The translations under genes were made by a program, and so were the position numbers. The notes beneath the pieces were generated by a model. That model saw only the letters and a list, made by a program, of their open reading frames with translations. It was not told the origin of the DNA and did not search any database. From Chloroflexota bacterium (GTDB taxonomy: Bacteria > Chloroflexota > Anaerolineae > CG2-30-64-16), in assembly GCA_026389845.1 (NCBI GenBank), contig JAPLHB010000110.1, positions 20,215 to 84,214 of the forward strand: a stretch of 64,000 bases of DNA, read 5' to 3'. Within the stretch, counting starts at the first letter, position 1, and every line of letters starts with the position of its first letter. Shown here one piece after another: positions 26,801-35,972 of the stretch.

Positions 26801-28183
26801 TCACGGCAAAATCGCCTTGATCCCCGTCATCTGGCAAAAATCCACCAGCGCGTCGTAGAGATGCGCGCCGTAGCCCAGGCAGGCGTACTCGTTCGTCCAG
26901 TGCTGAAGCATCTCATCCACGTCGCAGTGGACGGTAACGAATCCGTGCGGCCAAAAGGGAATGCCACATTCCAGCTTGCGTCGCTCGAGCTGGTCGGCGG
27001 GCGGCTCGAAGATCGTGCAACGCGTGATCACCATCTCAAACCCGCCGTTGACTCGACCCAGCCGGGCCAACACGCCCTCGCCCACCTTGCAGATAAGCTG
27101 CACCGAGAGGCCGCCGGCCTCGCCCTCGGTCGGGATGCCGTGCTCGGCGAATCCTGCCGGGCCAAGCTTGCCCGCCAGCGAAGGCGGACAAGCGCCGTCG
27201 CCGATGATCTTGATCTCCTTCGTCTTTTTGTCAATATGCTGCAAGTCGCCGTAGTAGACCGGCTCCGCGCTTAGTTTCGTCAGAAGGAGCACCGAGAGCG
27301 CCGTGTTGAAGTCGCCCAGGGTGGAGGCGCCGACGCGATCCTCCAGCATCATGCTTTGGGCGAAGCAGGTGGCCGAGTAATCATCGCCCAGGCCGGGGAA
27401 CGACTGGATGGTGTAGAAATCCCACTTTTCGCGCTGGACGATCTTCTTGATCGCCAGGTAGAGACGCATCGAGCGCTCGTTGACCACGTCCTGCGGCGGC
27501 AGCTTGCCGAAGAGCTGGAGGATGCGCGGCTCCAACGCCTTCAGCTCGGCCGGCGTGACGTTCTGGGCAGTGCGGATCAGGTCCGTCGTGTCGCGGGAGT
27601 CAATGTCTATGCCGAACATCCGCATCCACTGGGAGGGATCGGCCGCGCCGCAGGTCTGGCCCATGCCGCGACCCCCGAACGTGCCGAGGGTGGCTTGGTT
27701 GAGCCACTGTTTCAGATGCGCAGCCTGGCAGAAGCTGGCGATCTGGGCGACCTCGGCCGGGTCGTCGGCCGGGCCGTAGACGAACTTGTGCGGGATGCCC
27801 ACCTCCAGCAGCGCGCCGTGCAGCACCAGCCCGCCGACGGGCCGCCAGCCCTGCGAGCCGGGGTGCGTCCAGATGAGCACGCCTTTGCCGGTCATGGCGA
27901 AGTCGCGGATGGCGGCGATCATGTGTGCGGCCCAGACCCAGGTGCCCGAAAAGAGGATGACGCAGTCAATCGCGTCGTCATCCTTCATCCGCTTGAAGGC
28001 TGCACGCGCCTCTTCTTTGGACGCGACTACGACGTCGTGCTCCACCAGGCGGATGCCTGCGGCGGCCAGCGTGGCCTTCGAGGCCGCGACCAGCGCGTCG
28101 TCAATGAAAGGCGCGCCCATGGGGTCCTGTAAACCGTCCTTGTGAACGCCGTAGACGATGAAGCCAGCGGTTGGGGTAATCAT
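26801..28183 (-). CDS. L-fucose/L-arabinose isomerase-like protein
   Basis: A 460-residue cytoplasmic protein. AAAGGAG lies eight bases before the ATG at 28183. It shows the three-part FucI/AraA architecture: an N-terminal Rossmann-like domain (GFIVYGVHKDGLQDP, VILFSGTWVWAAH), a middle domain (KWDFYTIQSFPGLGDDYS, MLEDRVGASTLGDFNTALS, candidate metal residues) and a C-terminal beta domain (HGFVTVHCDVDEMLQHW). It is shorter than FucI (about 590 residues). These enzymes interconvert aldose and ketose sugars using Mn2+. Here the sugar may be uncommon. It probably opens the operon that continues with DUF4432 and the BNR protein. Confidence 0.8.
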   Translation of the reverse strand: MITPTAGFIVYGVHKDGLQDPMGAPFIDDALVAASKATLAAAGIRLVEHDVVVASKEEARAAFKRMKDDDAIDCVILFSGTWVWAAHMIAAIRDFAMTGKGVLIWTHPGSQGWRPVGGLVLHGALLEVGIPHKFVYGPADDPAEVAQIASFCQAAHLKQWLNQATLGTFGGRGMGQTCGAADPSQWMRMFGIDIDSRDTTDLIRTAQNVTPAELKALEPRILQLFGKLPPQDVVNERSMRLYLAIKKIVQREKWDFYTIQSFPGLGDDYSATCFAQSMMLEDRVGASTLGDFNTALSVLLLTKLSAEPVYYGDLQHIDKKTKEIKIIGDGACPPSLAGKLGPAGFAEHGIPTEGEAGGLSVQLICKVGEGVLARLGRVNGGFEMVITRCTIFEPPADQLERRKLECGIPFWPHGFVTVHCDVDEMLQHWTNEYACLGYGAHLYDALVDFCQMTGIKAILP

Positions 28184-28205
28184 GTTGTGAACTCCTTTCA
28201 GCATT

Positions 28206-28386
28206 GATCGTCACCCTGAACGGGTCAACTCCGTGACTCGCGTTGCGGCGAGAATCCAGCGAAGAGCCTGCCCTGAGCAAAGTCGAAGGGGTCTCGTGGC
28301 CGGAGAACTTGTCCTGAACGCAGTGAAGGATTCTTCGCTCTTTCACGCCGTCGCGCGAGGTTCGGGGAAAAGTCGCTCAGAATGAC
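28206..28386. repeat. Interspersed palindromic element (GAGCGGGT family)
   Basis: Begins TCACCCTGAACGGGTCAACTCC and ends AAGTCGCTCAGAATGACA. The middle holds AGAATCCAGCGAAGAGCCTG and ATTCTTCGCTCTTTCACGCC. Terminal repeats are not clear in this copy. No gene. Confidence 0.75.
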
Positions 28387-28390
28387 AATC

Positions 28391-29518
28391 TTAATACCTG
28401 CCGTACTTCTCCACCAAATCGCGCATGATTTCGATGCGCTCCTCGGCCGCATACGGCGGAACCTGATCGCCCGCGTTGGCGATGAAACGCGGCCCGTGCT
28501 GCTTCAGGCTGAGCCAGTCCATGACGGATTTCTTGAACACCTCGACGTCCACCTGCGGCAACCAGAGGTTCGGTGGAACGCCGCCCGAAAGAATGAAATC
28601 GGAACCGGCCTCTCCGCGGCACGCCAGCGGCGTCAGATCGCCCATCGGCGCAGGCGTGATGGCGTCGCCGCAGTCCGCGCCCGCATCGCGGATCATAGCG
28701 ATGGCCCCGCGCAGCCTGCCGTCAATGTGGACGGCCACGTGTTTGCCCGCCGCGTGGAGCCGGCGGATCGCCTCGGCATAGTAGGGCTGTGACCACTGCC
28801 GGAAGAAACGCGGCGACTGAATATCGCTGGAAAAGTTGTCGCCCATGATGATGATCTCGGCGGGCGAAGCCGCCAGCAGGTCAATCAGCTTGAGGTTGTT
28901 GTCGTTGATCTGGTCTACCACCCCGCGCAGCGTCGTCGGCCAATCCGCGGCCGCGTAGGCCGTGCCCGCCACGCCCAGCCAATAGTTCAGGATGTGCCCC
29001 AGCGCACTGTAGCCGGCCGACAGGTAGACCACGCCCACGTCGCCGACCTCCTCGACCCACGCCTGGTAGCGATCCCAGAGCGGCGCGTAGACGCGCGAAG
29101 CCAGGCTGAAGCCCAGCACGCGCAAGTCCTGTTCGGTCTGCACGCCCCAACGGGTGATCGCCCAGGAGTAAGAGGTCTCTTCCCACATCCGCCGGCGCTC
29201 GATGCTGCCCAGCGGGGTGTTCAGCCGCCAGACAATCTCGGGCACGTCGTCATGCCATACTTTCGTGACCTCGGACTGAACGTCGTCGCTATAGGTCGCG
29301 CTGTAGAACGCGCCGAGGTTGGGCATGTAGAATCCCGCGCCGGCCTGCTTGTGATAGGCAATCAGCTCGTACTCCGGCGCCTCGTAGGACGCGCTCAGAT
29401 CCCAGGGCATCCGATTCTTGTGGTAGAACCAGTGCGACAGGTCGAGCATATACGGCACGACGTCGGGGGTTTCGCCCCGATAGACGGCCAGAATTCGCTC
29501 ACGCATGGACATTGCCAT
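28391..29518 (-). CDS. URO-D/MtaA-like protein 3 (HIDG variant)
   Basis: A 375-residue TIM-barrel protein with the family start SMRERILAVYRGETPDVVPY. The metal motif reads HVAVHIDGRLRGAI: the Cys of H-x-C-G is Asp, so zinc binding as in MtaA is doubtful, although His-Asp could bind another metal. The C-terminal loop is FIANAGDQVPP, matching LAAGDMVPP in the next gene. GGGAG lies 7 bases before the ATG, inside the end of the upstream gene three bases away, so the two URO-D-like proteins are translationally coupled and could form a heteromer. Confidence 0.82.
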   Translation of the reverse strand: MAMSMRERILAVYRGETPDVVPYMLDLSHWFYHKNRMPWDLSASYEAPEYELIAYHKQAGAGFYMPNLGAFYSATYSDDVQSEVTKVWHDDVPEIVWRLNTPLGSIERRRMWEETSYSWAITRWGVQTEQDLRVLGFSLASRVYAPLWDRYQAWVEEVGDVGVVYLSAGYSALGHILNYWLGVAGTAYAAADWPTTLRGVVDQINDNNLKLIDLLAASPAEIIIMGDNFSSDIQSPRFFRQWSQPYYAEAIRRLHAAGKHVAVHIDGRLRGAIAMIRDAGADCGDAITPAPMGDLTPLACRGEAGSDFILSGGVPPNLWLPQVDVEVFKKSVMDWLSLKQHGPRFIANAGDQVPPYAAEERIEIMRDLVEKYGRY

Positions 29519-29521
29519 CGG

Positions 29522-30622
29522 TCACTCCCGCCATAGACTCTGGGTTGCCACGTCTACCATCGCTTGCAAGTTCGCCAGCGATGTGACGGGCGGCACCATG
29601 TCGCCGGCAGCCAGGATGTAGCCGTGCGGGCCGCCCTCGCGACATTTGCGTATAGCCTCGGCCCGCACCTCTGCCGGCGTGCCATCCGCCAGCGTGAGAG
29701 TGTTCAGCCCGCCCATCAGCGCCACCCTGTGGCCGATGCGCCGCTTGGCGTCGGCCACCTCGACGCCGCCGAGCGGATCCAGCGGCTCGACCGCGTCGGC
29801 GCCGGTGTCGGCCAACATCTCCAGGATCGGTCTGGAGTTGCCGCAGACGTGGATGTAGATCAGGATGCCTGTGCCCCGAAAGTGTCGGCAGAACTTCTGG
29901 TACCCGGGCAGACAGAACTTCTCGAAGTGCTTAGGGCTGATCAGGCTGGCGCTGGCCGCGGGATCGCCGATGTAGAGGCAATCAATCCCCGTCGTGAGCA
30001 GTCTCTCGGCTTGCTCGATGCTCGCATCCGCCTGCATGTCCATCGCCGCATGCACAAAGTCGGGCCGCTCGAAGAAGTCTATCATCGCCTGCTCGCGGCC
30101 GCGGAACGTGGTGTAGGTGTTCATCGTAATCCCGCCCGGCGAGGAAGCCACGAAAAGATCAGGGACGCGGGCACGCGCCCACCGCAGCAGCTCCATCTTC
30201 TCATCGCTGAACCCGCGGCACATCTCATCGAGCCGGCTGCGGTACTCCGCCAGGGTCTCGACCGGCGCCGGCGCGCGGTCGGGGACCAACCCGCCGCCGC
30301 CGTGGGTGTCAATCCGGCCGATCCGCTCGCCGGTCTCCCGATCCCGCACGATCAACTCGTCGCCGACGCGCGTTATCCGCATCGGCTCCGGCTTCACAAA
30401 CAGCCGCAGGCCATCGCAGCCCGCCTGCTGCACCAGCCGGATGACCAGGTCGTAGATGACGCCCGGATCTTCGACGCAGCGTCTCATGCCGTCCAGCCAA
30501 TCGGCGGTAAAGTCGCCCGCGTAGATGCGCACCGGCAGATCGTGACAGATTTGCGGCATCACCGGGATGCGTTCGGTCGGCTCGCGGCGCATCGCCGCGG
30601 CCATCAGCTCACGTGAGTTCAT
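29522..30622 (-). CDS. URO-D/MtaA-like protein 4 (HVCG)
   Basis: A 366-residue TIM-barrel protein starting MNSRELMAAAMRREPTERIP. It retains H-x-C-G (LIYIHVCGNSRPILEMLAD), a strand DAVEPLDPLGGVEV and the glycine-rich LMGGLNTLTLADGTP, all close to corrinoid-protein:coenzyme methyltransferases. The C-terminal Cys ligand is replaced by the loop LAAGDMVPPVTS. It lies directly before protein 3 (three-base gap). The pairing of one full-motif and one altered-motif protein suggests a catalytic and an accessory subunit, which is inference. Confidence 0.83.
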   Translation of the reverse strand: MNSRELMAAAMRREPTERIPVMPQICHDLPVRIYAGDFTADWLDGMRRCVEDPGVIYDLVIRLVQQAGCDGLRLFVKPEPMRITRVGDELIVRDRETGERIGRIDTHGGGGLVPDRAPAPVETLAEYRSRLDEMCRGFSDEKMELLRWARARVPDLFVASSPGGITMNTYTTFRGREQAMIDFFERPDFVHAAMDMQADASIEQAERLLTTGIDCLYIGDPAASASLISPKHFEKFCLPGYQKFCRHFRGTGILIYIHVCGNSRPILEMLADTGADAVEPLDPLGGVEVADAKRRIGHRVALMGGLNTLTLADGTPAEVRAEAIRKCREGGPHGYILAAGDMVPPVTSLANLQAMVDVATQSLWRE

Positions 30623-30706
30623 GTAAATCCTCCAACAATAGTAGCGCGGGCTCCCATGCCCGCAACCGGCGGCATGGGAGCCGCCTCTGCAAGGAAGAGC
30701 TGTGAT

Positions 30707-31918
30707 CTACTGAGAATACTCGTCCCGAGGCGGCGGCTTGATCCGGCTCAGAATGAGCCATGCCAACAGGGTCAAGCCGCCGCCAAGAGCAAAGATCGCC
30801 GACGTCCCCAGCCCCAGGCGTAGCAGGCCCACGCCGATGAACGGCCCGATCATCCCGCGCAAGCCGATCGCGGTAGATTGCAGCGCCGCGTACTCCTGGA
30901 TGCGCTTGGGTTTCGCCAGTTCCATCGCCGCATTGATGAACCCCAGGTCTACCGCCGAGCCGACCAACCCCGACGCCACGAAGGATGGCAGCAGCATCCA
31001 CCCGCGTGTCACCCAGATGTAGGGCAGCACCGCCACGACGTTAATGACGAACCCCGCCTGCAAGCACCGCACCGCGCCCCACCGGTCAATCAGCCGGCCC
31101 CAGTAGAAGTAGCTGAGCAGCCTGGCGAACGCAAGGGCCAGGTTCAGCCAGCCCAACTCCGTGTACGAAAGGTGCAACCGGTCCACCTGCACGATCGGGA
31201 TCAGGGCGCTTGGGATCAAGCTGCTCAGCCCAAAAACCACGATTCCGACCAGGTATAAGGCGAACCGCTTGTCGTGCAGTGCGATGCCAGCGAGATGGCG
31301 GATGGTCGGCGTCTGGCGGAGCCGCACCTCCCCTTCGTCGAATCTCACACGGCTGAAGATGAGGGCGCTGAGAACGCCAATCAACGCGGCCAGCGGGAGG
31401 AGCACCCGGTGGCCGGCCCGATCCAGAGCCCATCCGGCCACGGGCGCCAACGCCAGCATAGACACTGACATACCCACCCGCACGACGGCCATGACCCTGC
31501 CCCGAACTTCGACAGGGTAGATCTTCTGGATGATTCCGCTGTAGATCGGAGCAGGCAGCCCTTCGCCCAGGAAGAAGAAAGCCGCCAGGATCAGAAGCCC
31601 GACATCGCCGGTGACAAAGGCTGCGCCCAGAAACACGGCTCGCGCCAGAGACCAACAGGCGACGGCCATGCGCAAAGGATGCCCCTGGCGTGCCAGGAAC
31701 AGGCCCGGGCCAGCCAGCACGTTGCCCAGGTAAGCCGAGGCGGTGTAAACGGCCAACAGTTCGGCGGGAGCGCCCAACCGCCGCAAGATCAAAGGTATGA
31801 ACGCCAGAACGGTGGCAAAAGCCCCATACGCGATCGCGGCGGTCAGATCCACACGCATATTGTAGTGGACGGTTGGCCCCAACGGGCCGACCAACCAGGT
31901 CTCGAATCTGGCCCACAT
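30707..31918 (-). CDS. Major facilitator superfamily transporter
   Basis: A 403-residue integral membrane protein with about twelve hydrophobic segments (for example VLLPLAALIGVLSALIF, FALYLVGIVVFGLSSLI, AIFALGGGLTLLAWLIL). The cytoplasmic loop between segments 2 and 3 appears as LFLARQGHPLRM, and RVMAVVRVGMS resembles the loop motifs of MFS carriers. Start is uncertain: ATG 31918 is taken, ATG 31858 would give MRVDLTAAIAYG; neither has a good ribosome site. It lies in the island between URO-D-like proteins and an amidohydrolase, so it may import their substrate or export a product. Confidence 0.82.
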   Translation of the reverse strand: MWARFETWLVGPLGPTVHYNMRVDLTAAIAYGAFATVLAFIPLILRRLGAPAELLAVYTASAYLGNVLAGPGLFLARQGHPLRMAVACWSLARAVFLGAAFVTGDVGLLILAAFFFLGEGLPAPIYSGIIQKIYPVEVRGRVMAVVRVGMSVSMLALAPVAGWALDRAGHRVLLPLAALIGVLSALIFSRVRFDEGEVRLRQTPTIRHLAGIALHDKRFALYLVGIVVFGLSSLIPSALIPIVQVDRLHLSYTELGWLNLALAFARLLSYFYWGRLIDRWGAVRCLQAGFVINVVAVLPYIWVTRGWMLLPSFVASGLVGSAVDLGFINAAMELAKPKRIQEYAALQSTAIGLRGMIGPFIGVGLLRLGLGTSAIFALGGGLTLLAWLILSRIKPPPRDEYSQ

Positions 31919-31966
31919 CACAGCCGGACGGACGCGCAAGATAGCTTGAATGGTCGAGCCTCACGT

Positions 31967-33358
31967 TCAGTAGATCTCGGAGAGCCGACGTTGGCTCCGC
32001 GGCTGCGCGGTTGCGGCGTAGTCCGCCGCCTCGGCCAGCAAGGCACCCGGATCGAACCAACGCCCATCGCGAATCACGCCCGCGATCCGCCCCAGCGCCC
32101 GGATGTCCGCGGTTGGGTCGCCATTCACGACGAGCAGGTCTGCCTGTTTGCCCGACTCGATCGTCCCGATCAGATGGCCGATCTGCAGCGCTTCAGCGGC
32201 CAGCCGTGTCGCGGCATCGAGCGCCTGGGCGGGACGCATCCCGCACTCGACGAGGATCTGCAGCTCGTCGTGAAGGCTGAAGCCAGGCAGCAGGTTGACG
32301 AAAGGCGTATCGCTGCCGGCGATAATCCGCGCCCCCCGCTCGATCAGGTGCGCGGTGAAGATCTGCATCGCCGGCAAGGCCCTGGCCCAGGCCAGCCGCA
32401 AGTCATCGGCCATGACCGGCGGATACTGCTGGTTCCACCAGGCGCGCAACGCGGCGGGGACGTAGCGGGTCTGCGGATGGTCGCCGTGTCTTGGATCCCA
32501 GGCGGTGCCGACCTTGCGCCAGACCGCCAGCGTGACCGCCATCCAGACGTTGCGCTCGACGATGAGGCTGACCAGCGCCCGCACGCGATCGCGGCTCAAA
32601 TCGGGCCACAGCTTGATCCAGGGCATCCCAAAAGCCCGGCGTTCGGGCCACAGCGCCTCGGCGCAGCCCGAAAGATGCTCGATCTCGTCTACGCCGGCCT
32701 CAATGGCCTGACGCGCGTTGCCGGCATCTTGCAGATGGGCTACGGTGAACTTGCCGTGTCGCTTGGCTTGATCCAGGGCGGCCAGGAAACAGGGCCACTC
32801 CAGGCTGGCGTAGAGCTTGATCTGGTCTACGCCGGCCGCGACCAGTTGGTCTACCTGGCAGCGGGCCTCCTCCGGCGTGTGTACGATCACCGACATCGGC
32901 AGCCACGATTTGCCAGGACCATCTATCAGCGGCCCGCAGCAGATCAGCCGCGGCGCAACCGCCCCATCTCCGTTCCACCGGCGGCGCCGATCCAGGATCT
33001 CCTCCAGCGCGCAGCCCGTGTCCCGCACGGTCGTGACGCCATTCGCCAGGTAGAGCGGGGCGTGCCAGTCCTCGCTGTGGACGTGCACGTCAATCAGGCC
33101 GGGCACGACGCTGTGTCCGCTCACGTCAATCCTGGGTAAGTCGGGCGGCAGTTGGTCCGGTGGGCAGACAGCGGCAATCCGCCCGGCGTTGACGTGGATC
33201 GCCAGGCCCGGCCGCAGACACGCCTGCGCGCTATCCCAGACGTGTCCGCCGACGAGAGCGTAACTGTCCAATTGTTCCGTAGGTCTTCCCTCAGTATATC
33301 TTCTCAATTTGTAGGGGCGCACCCTTGTGGTCGCCCTGGCGGGCAGGCGCAAGGCCAT
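31967..33358 (-). CDS. Amidohydrolase family 1 protein (imidazolonepropionase-like)
   Basis: A roughly 463-residue two-domain amidohydrolase. H92-V-H94 (GLIDVHVHSEDWH), the Lys in IKLYASLEW, the His residues of TVAHLQDA and IEHLSG, and the Asp of IIAGSDTPF give a complete binuclear metal set. The C-terminal GTIESGKQADLLVVNGDP closes the beta domain. Such enzymes cleave cyclic amides, prolyl dipeptides or lactones. The ATG at 33358 lies inside a MITE that provides a GGGGTAGGGG ribosome site; an in-frame TTG at 33271 may be the ancestral start. It lies 3' of a class III aminotransferase gene. Confidence 0.83.
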   Translation of the reverse strand: MALRLPARATTRVRPYKLRRYTEGRPTEQLDSYALVGGHVWDSAQACLRPGLAIHVNAGRIAAVCPPDQLPPDLPRIDVSGHSVVPGLIDVHVHSEDWHAPLYLANGVTTVRDTGCALEEILDRRRRWNGDGAVAPRLICCGPLIDGPGKSWLPMSVIVHTPEEARCQVDQLVAAGVDQIKLYASLEWPCFLAALDQAKRHGKFTVAHLQDAGNARQAIEAGVDEIEHLSGCAEALWPERRAFGMPWIKLWPDLSRDRVRALVSLIVERNVWMAVTLAVWRKVGTAWDPRHGDHPQTRYVPAALRAWWNQQYPPVMADDLRLAWARALPAMQIFTAHLIERGARIIAGSDTPFVNLLPGFSLHDELQILVECGMRPAQALDAATRLAAEALQIGHLIGTIESGKQADLLVVNGDPTADIRALGRIAGVIRDGRWFDPGALLAEAADYAATAQPRSQRRLSEIY

Positions 33359-33395
33359 ACCCCTACCCCGGATGATCGAGAAGATACCCCTCAGT
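33288..33395. repeat. MITE-like 92-base palindrome with 8-base target-site duplication
   Basis: Element 33296-33387 has ends TATCTTCTCAAT and ATCGAGAAGATA and a palindromic centre (GGGGCGCACCC, CGCCCTGGCGGGCAGGCG, CCCCTACCCCGG). It is flanked by CCCTCAGT at 33288-33295 and again at 33388-33395. The right copy contains the TGA stop of the aminotransferase. Sister copies are at 46474, 57511 and 60426. Confidence 0.85.
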
Positions 33396-34707
33396 TCAGG
33401 CGCGCGAATCCCGCGTGCGCCACCGGACCACCGAGCAAATCGCGCACCGTCCCACGATCGAGTGCCTGGGCGACGACCCCGAAGGTCTCCTCGGCGGCCT
33501 GGAGATACTCCTCGATCACCTGATCCTGGTGAGCGAAGGTCGTGTTGAACGCCTTCGTCGCCAGGAAACCCTTTTCCAACATGAGCTGCGTGAAGAGCGT
33601 GGAAGCGGCTTGCGCCTCCTTGTGCTGGATGGCGAAGTTGCTCATCGGCACCAGGCCGCCGATCGTGATCGGCAGGCCCGCGCGCTCGGCTGCCACCCGC
33701 CAGCCATCGCGCACCATCTGGCCGATGCGACGAAGGTGCAGGGCCACGTTCTCGCGGCGGTGCTTGCGAATGGTCGCCAGGGCCGCGGCCGGGCCGATGC
33801 GCTCTGTCCAATAAGTGCTGCTAACGAAACTAATCTGCGCGGCCTGCATCGCGTCGGCCGTGCCGATGATGGCGGCCATGGGGTAGCCGTTGCTGATCGC
33901 CTTCGCAAACACGGCGATGTCGGGCCGCAGGCCATAGACCAGGTGTGCGCCGCCGGTCAGGAGTCGCCAGCCGACGGAAACCTCGTCCACTACCAGCAGC
34001 ATACCGGCGCGGTCGCAGATATTCCGTATCCCCGCCAGGAAACCCGGCTCCGGCTCCATGCTCCTGATCGGCTCCATGACCACGGCCGCAAGCTCGTCCC
34101 CGTACTGCGCAACGATCGCCTCTAGCTCCTCCAGATGGTTGTAGCGGAAGGGCAGCGCGGTACCGCGGAGGGCGCGCGGCACTCCGGCCGGCTCCAGGCC
34201 CGGCATCAGATGACCGTTCAGCGCCTTGTCGTCGGCCAGGTTGGCGGCCAGGTACCAATCATGCCAGCCGTGGTAGCCGCAGAAGGCCACCCGGTCGCGG
34301 CCGGTGTGCGCGCGGGCGAGGCGTACCGCCACCGCCATCGCTTCGCCGCCGCAGCGAGCGTAGCGTACCATCTCAGCCCAGGGGTGCAGCTCGCAGAGCA
34401 GGTCGGCCAGCTCCACCTCCTCCGGCGCGTTGAGCGTGGACATGGAACCGGCCTTGACCGCCGCGATGACCGCCTCCTCGACATCGGGATCAGCTGCGCC
34501 CAGGATGCACGCGGCGATGCCGTTGTAGCTCATGTCGTAGTACATGTTGCCGTCCAGATCCCAGACCTGGGCGCCTTTGGCCCGGCTGTAATACGCGGGC
34601 CAGTTTTCAGGCAGGAACATCTCCGGGCGCTTAGAGAGCAGTTGCGTGCCGCCGGGGATGCGGGTTTTGGCTTTGCGATAAAGTTCTTGTCCTGTATGAC
34701 CGGGCAT
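33391..34707 (-). CDS. Class III aminotransferase / glutamate-1-semialdehyde-aminomutase-like
   Basis: A 438-residue PLP enzyme. AAGGAGGAATTT precedes the ATG. Recognisable parts are AKGAQVWDLDGNMYYDMSYNG, GGEAMAVAVRLARAHTG, FCGYHGWHDWYL, VVMEPIRSMEPEPGFL, LVVDEVSVGWRL (PLP-ring Asp) and VFAKAISNGYPMAAIIG (Schiff-base Lys). The sequence is closer to the aminotransferases of amino-sugar pathways than to HemL, since the HemL lysine region (GKxIGGGLPVGA) is replaced. It is not next to hemB or hemC. Likely role: amination or deamination of a keto-sugar or keto-acid in the island. Confidence 0.87.
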   Translation of the reverse strand: MPGHTGQELYRKAKTRIPGGTQLLSKRPEMFLPENWPAYYSRAKGAQVWDLDGNMYYDMSYNGIAACILGAADPDVEEAVIAAVKAGSMSTLNAPEEVELADLLCELHPWAEMVRYARCGGEAMAVAVRLARAHTGRDRVAFCGYHGWHDWYLAANLADDKALNGHLMPGLEPAGVPRALRGTALPFRYNHLEELEAIVAQYGDELAAVVMEPIRSMEPEPGFLAGIRNICDRAGMLLVVDEVSVGWRLLTGGAHLVYGLRPDIAVFAKAISNGYPMAAIIGTADAMQAAQISFVSSTYWTERIGPAAALATIRKHRRENVALHLRRIGQMVRDGWRVAAERAGLPITIGGLVPMSNFAIQHKEAQAASTLFTQLMLEKGFLATKAFNTTFAHQDQVIEEYLQAAEETFGVVAQALDRGTVRDLLGGPVAHAGFARLN

Positions 34708-34720
34708 AAATTCCTCCTTG

Positions 34721-34889
34721 GCTTGTCATGCTGAGCGGGTCAGTCCCGTGTCTTGCGTTGCGGCGAGATTCCAGCGAAGCATCCCGCGTGGCAGCGAGAC
34801 TCTTCGCTGGTGTCACGCCGTGATGAACCGCCCATCGTCAACCCGCTCAGAGTGACAGCCGCCCAATAGCGAGTTTCGCTCTATTGCGT
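34721..34889. repeat. Interspersed palindromic element (GAGCGGGT family)
   Basis: Starts GCTTGTCATGCTGAGCGGGT and its right arm reads AACCCGCTCAGAGTGACAGCC. A small hairpin CAATAGCGAG/CTCTATTG closes the right end. It fills the space between two genes and ends one base before the stop of the next URO-D gene. No gene in it. Confidence 0.75.
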
Positions 34890-35957
34890 TTAGTGCCAGC
34901 GATAATCTCGGGCCGCGTCCAGCATGGCGAGCACGTTCTCCACCGGCGTGTCGCCCTGCACCGCGTGCGCAGCGGTGACGACGTAACCGCCGTTGCGACC
35001 GAGGATGTCAATCGTTCGCTTCGTCTCCGCGTACACTTGCGCCGGTGTGCCGTGGGGCAGCAGTTCCTGCTCGTCAATCGCCCCATGAAACGATAAGCGG
35101 TCGCCAAAGGCGGCCGACAGCGCCTCCGGGGTCATGCCGGCCGCGCCGACCTGGATCGGGTCGAGAAGATCCAGCCCCACCTCGATCAGGTCGGGGATGA
35201 TCGGCACGATGGAGCCGCACGAATGGTAGAAGGTCTTGAGGCCCATCTGCTTGAAGGTCGAGATCAGCCGGCCGGTGAAGGGCTTGATGCGCTCGCGCCA
35301 GACGCGGGGGCTGAGCATCATGCCGGACTGCCCGCCCACGTCGCCGCCGGAGCCGACGACGTCAATCCACCCCCCGGCGGCCTCCAGGACGAGCATGGCT
35401 CGCCGGCGGTAGTATTCCTCCACGTGCCGGCAGATCGCCGCGGCGATGTCGGGGTTGAGCCGCAGGTCTACCAGGAATTGCTCCATGCCACGTATGTACC
35501 ACGGCGTCTCGAACGCGCCGCCGGCAAGGAACAGGATCGCGCGACGGTCCGTCTGATTCTGCTCCTCGATGAGCCGCGGGATCGCCGAGTAGTCCCACCA
35601 GTCGAGGCTGGGCCAGGCGTAGGCGTCCACGTCGGCGACCGTCTGCGCGTGCGCCAGCGGGTGCTCGGCGAACTCGAAGTAGGTGTTGAACTCGTTCTGT
35701 GCGCCGCGCATCCGACAGCCCCAGAAATCGGTCCCCTCGCCGCCCAGCGTGGGGATCGAACGCTCGGCTGGCCCAATGAAGGGCAGGTAGATCCAGCGCA
35801 GATCAACGTCGAGCGCGTCGAGGGCGGCTGTGTCGGTCGCCACACCCAGGTGCGCCCGCAGCGCCTCCCAAACCTCCGGCGTGCAGCGCAGCGAGATCGG
35901 AGGCCGGTCGGTTCGTCGCCGCTCGCAAGCGGCCAGGATGCGTTCTCGGCTGTTCAT
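34890..35957 (-). CDS. URO-D/MtaA-like protein 5 (HSCG)
   Basis: A 355-residue TIM-barrel protein starting MNSRERILAACERRRTDRPP. It keeps HSCG (FYHSCGSIVPIIPDLIEVG), DLLDPIQVGAAGM, LSFHGAIDEQELLPHGTP and the C-terminal TAAHAVQGDTPVENVLAM. It is the closest match in the window to protein 2 (22107-23189), with which it shares motif, order and C-terminal His loop. It is followed downstream only by a repeat; upstream lies a BNR protein, whose stop is 15 bases away. Expected to be metal-dependent; substrate unknown. Confidence 0.84.
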   Translation of the reverse strand: MNSRERILAACERRRTDRPPISLRCTPEVWEALRAHLGVATDTAALDALDVDLRWIYLPFIGPAERSIPTLGGEGTDFWGCRMRGAQNEFNTYFEFAEHPLAHAQTVADVDAYAWPSLDWWDYSAIPRLIEEQNQTDRRAILFLAGGAFETPWYIRGMEQFLVDLRLNPDIAAAICRHVEEYYRRRAMLVLEAAGGWIDVVGSGGDVGGQSGMMLSPRVWRERIKPFTGRLISTFKQMGLKTFYHSCGSIVPIIPDLIEVGLDLLDPIQVGAAGMTPEALSAAFGDRLSFHGAIDEQELLPHGTPAQVYAETKRTIDILGRNGGYVVTAAHAVQGDTPVENVLAMLDAARDYRWH

Positions 35958-35972
35958 GGATTTCTCACTCGC

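Noticed and set aside
33391..34707. Assignment of the class III aminotransferase as hemL, to go with hemB and hemC
   Set aside because: The lysine region is FAKAISNGYPM, not the HemL type, and the gene lies 18 kb from the hem genes among sugar genes.
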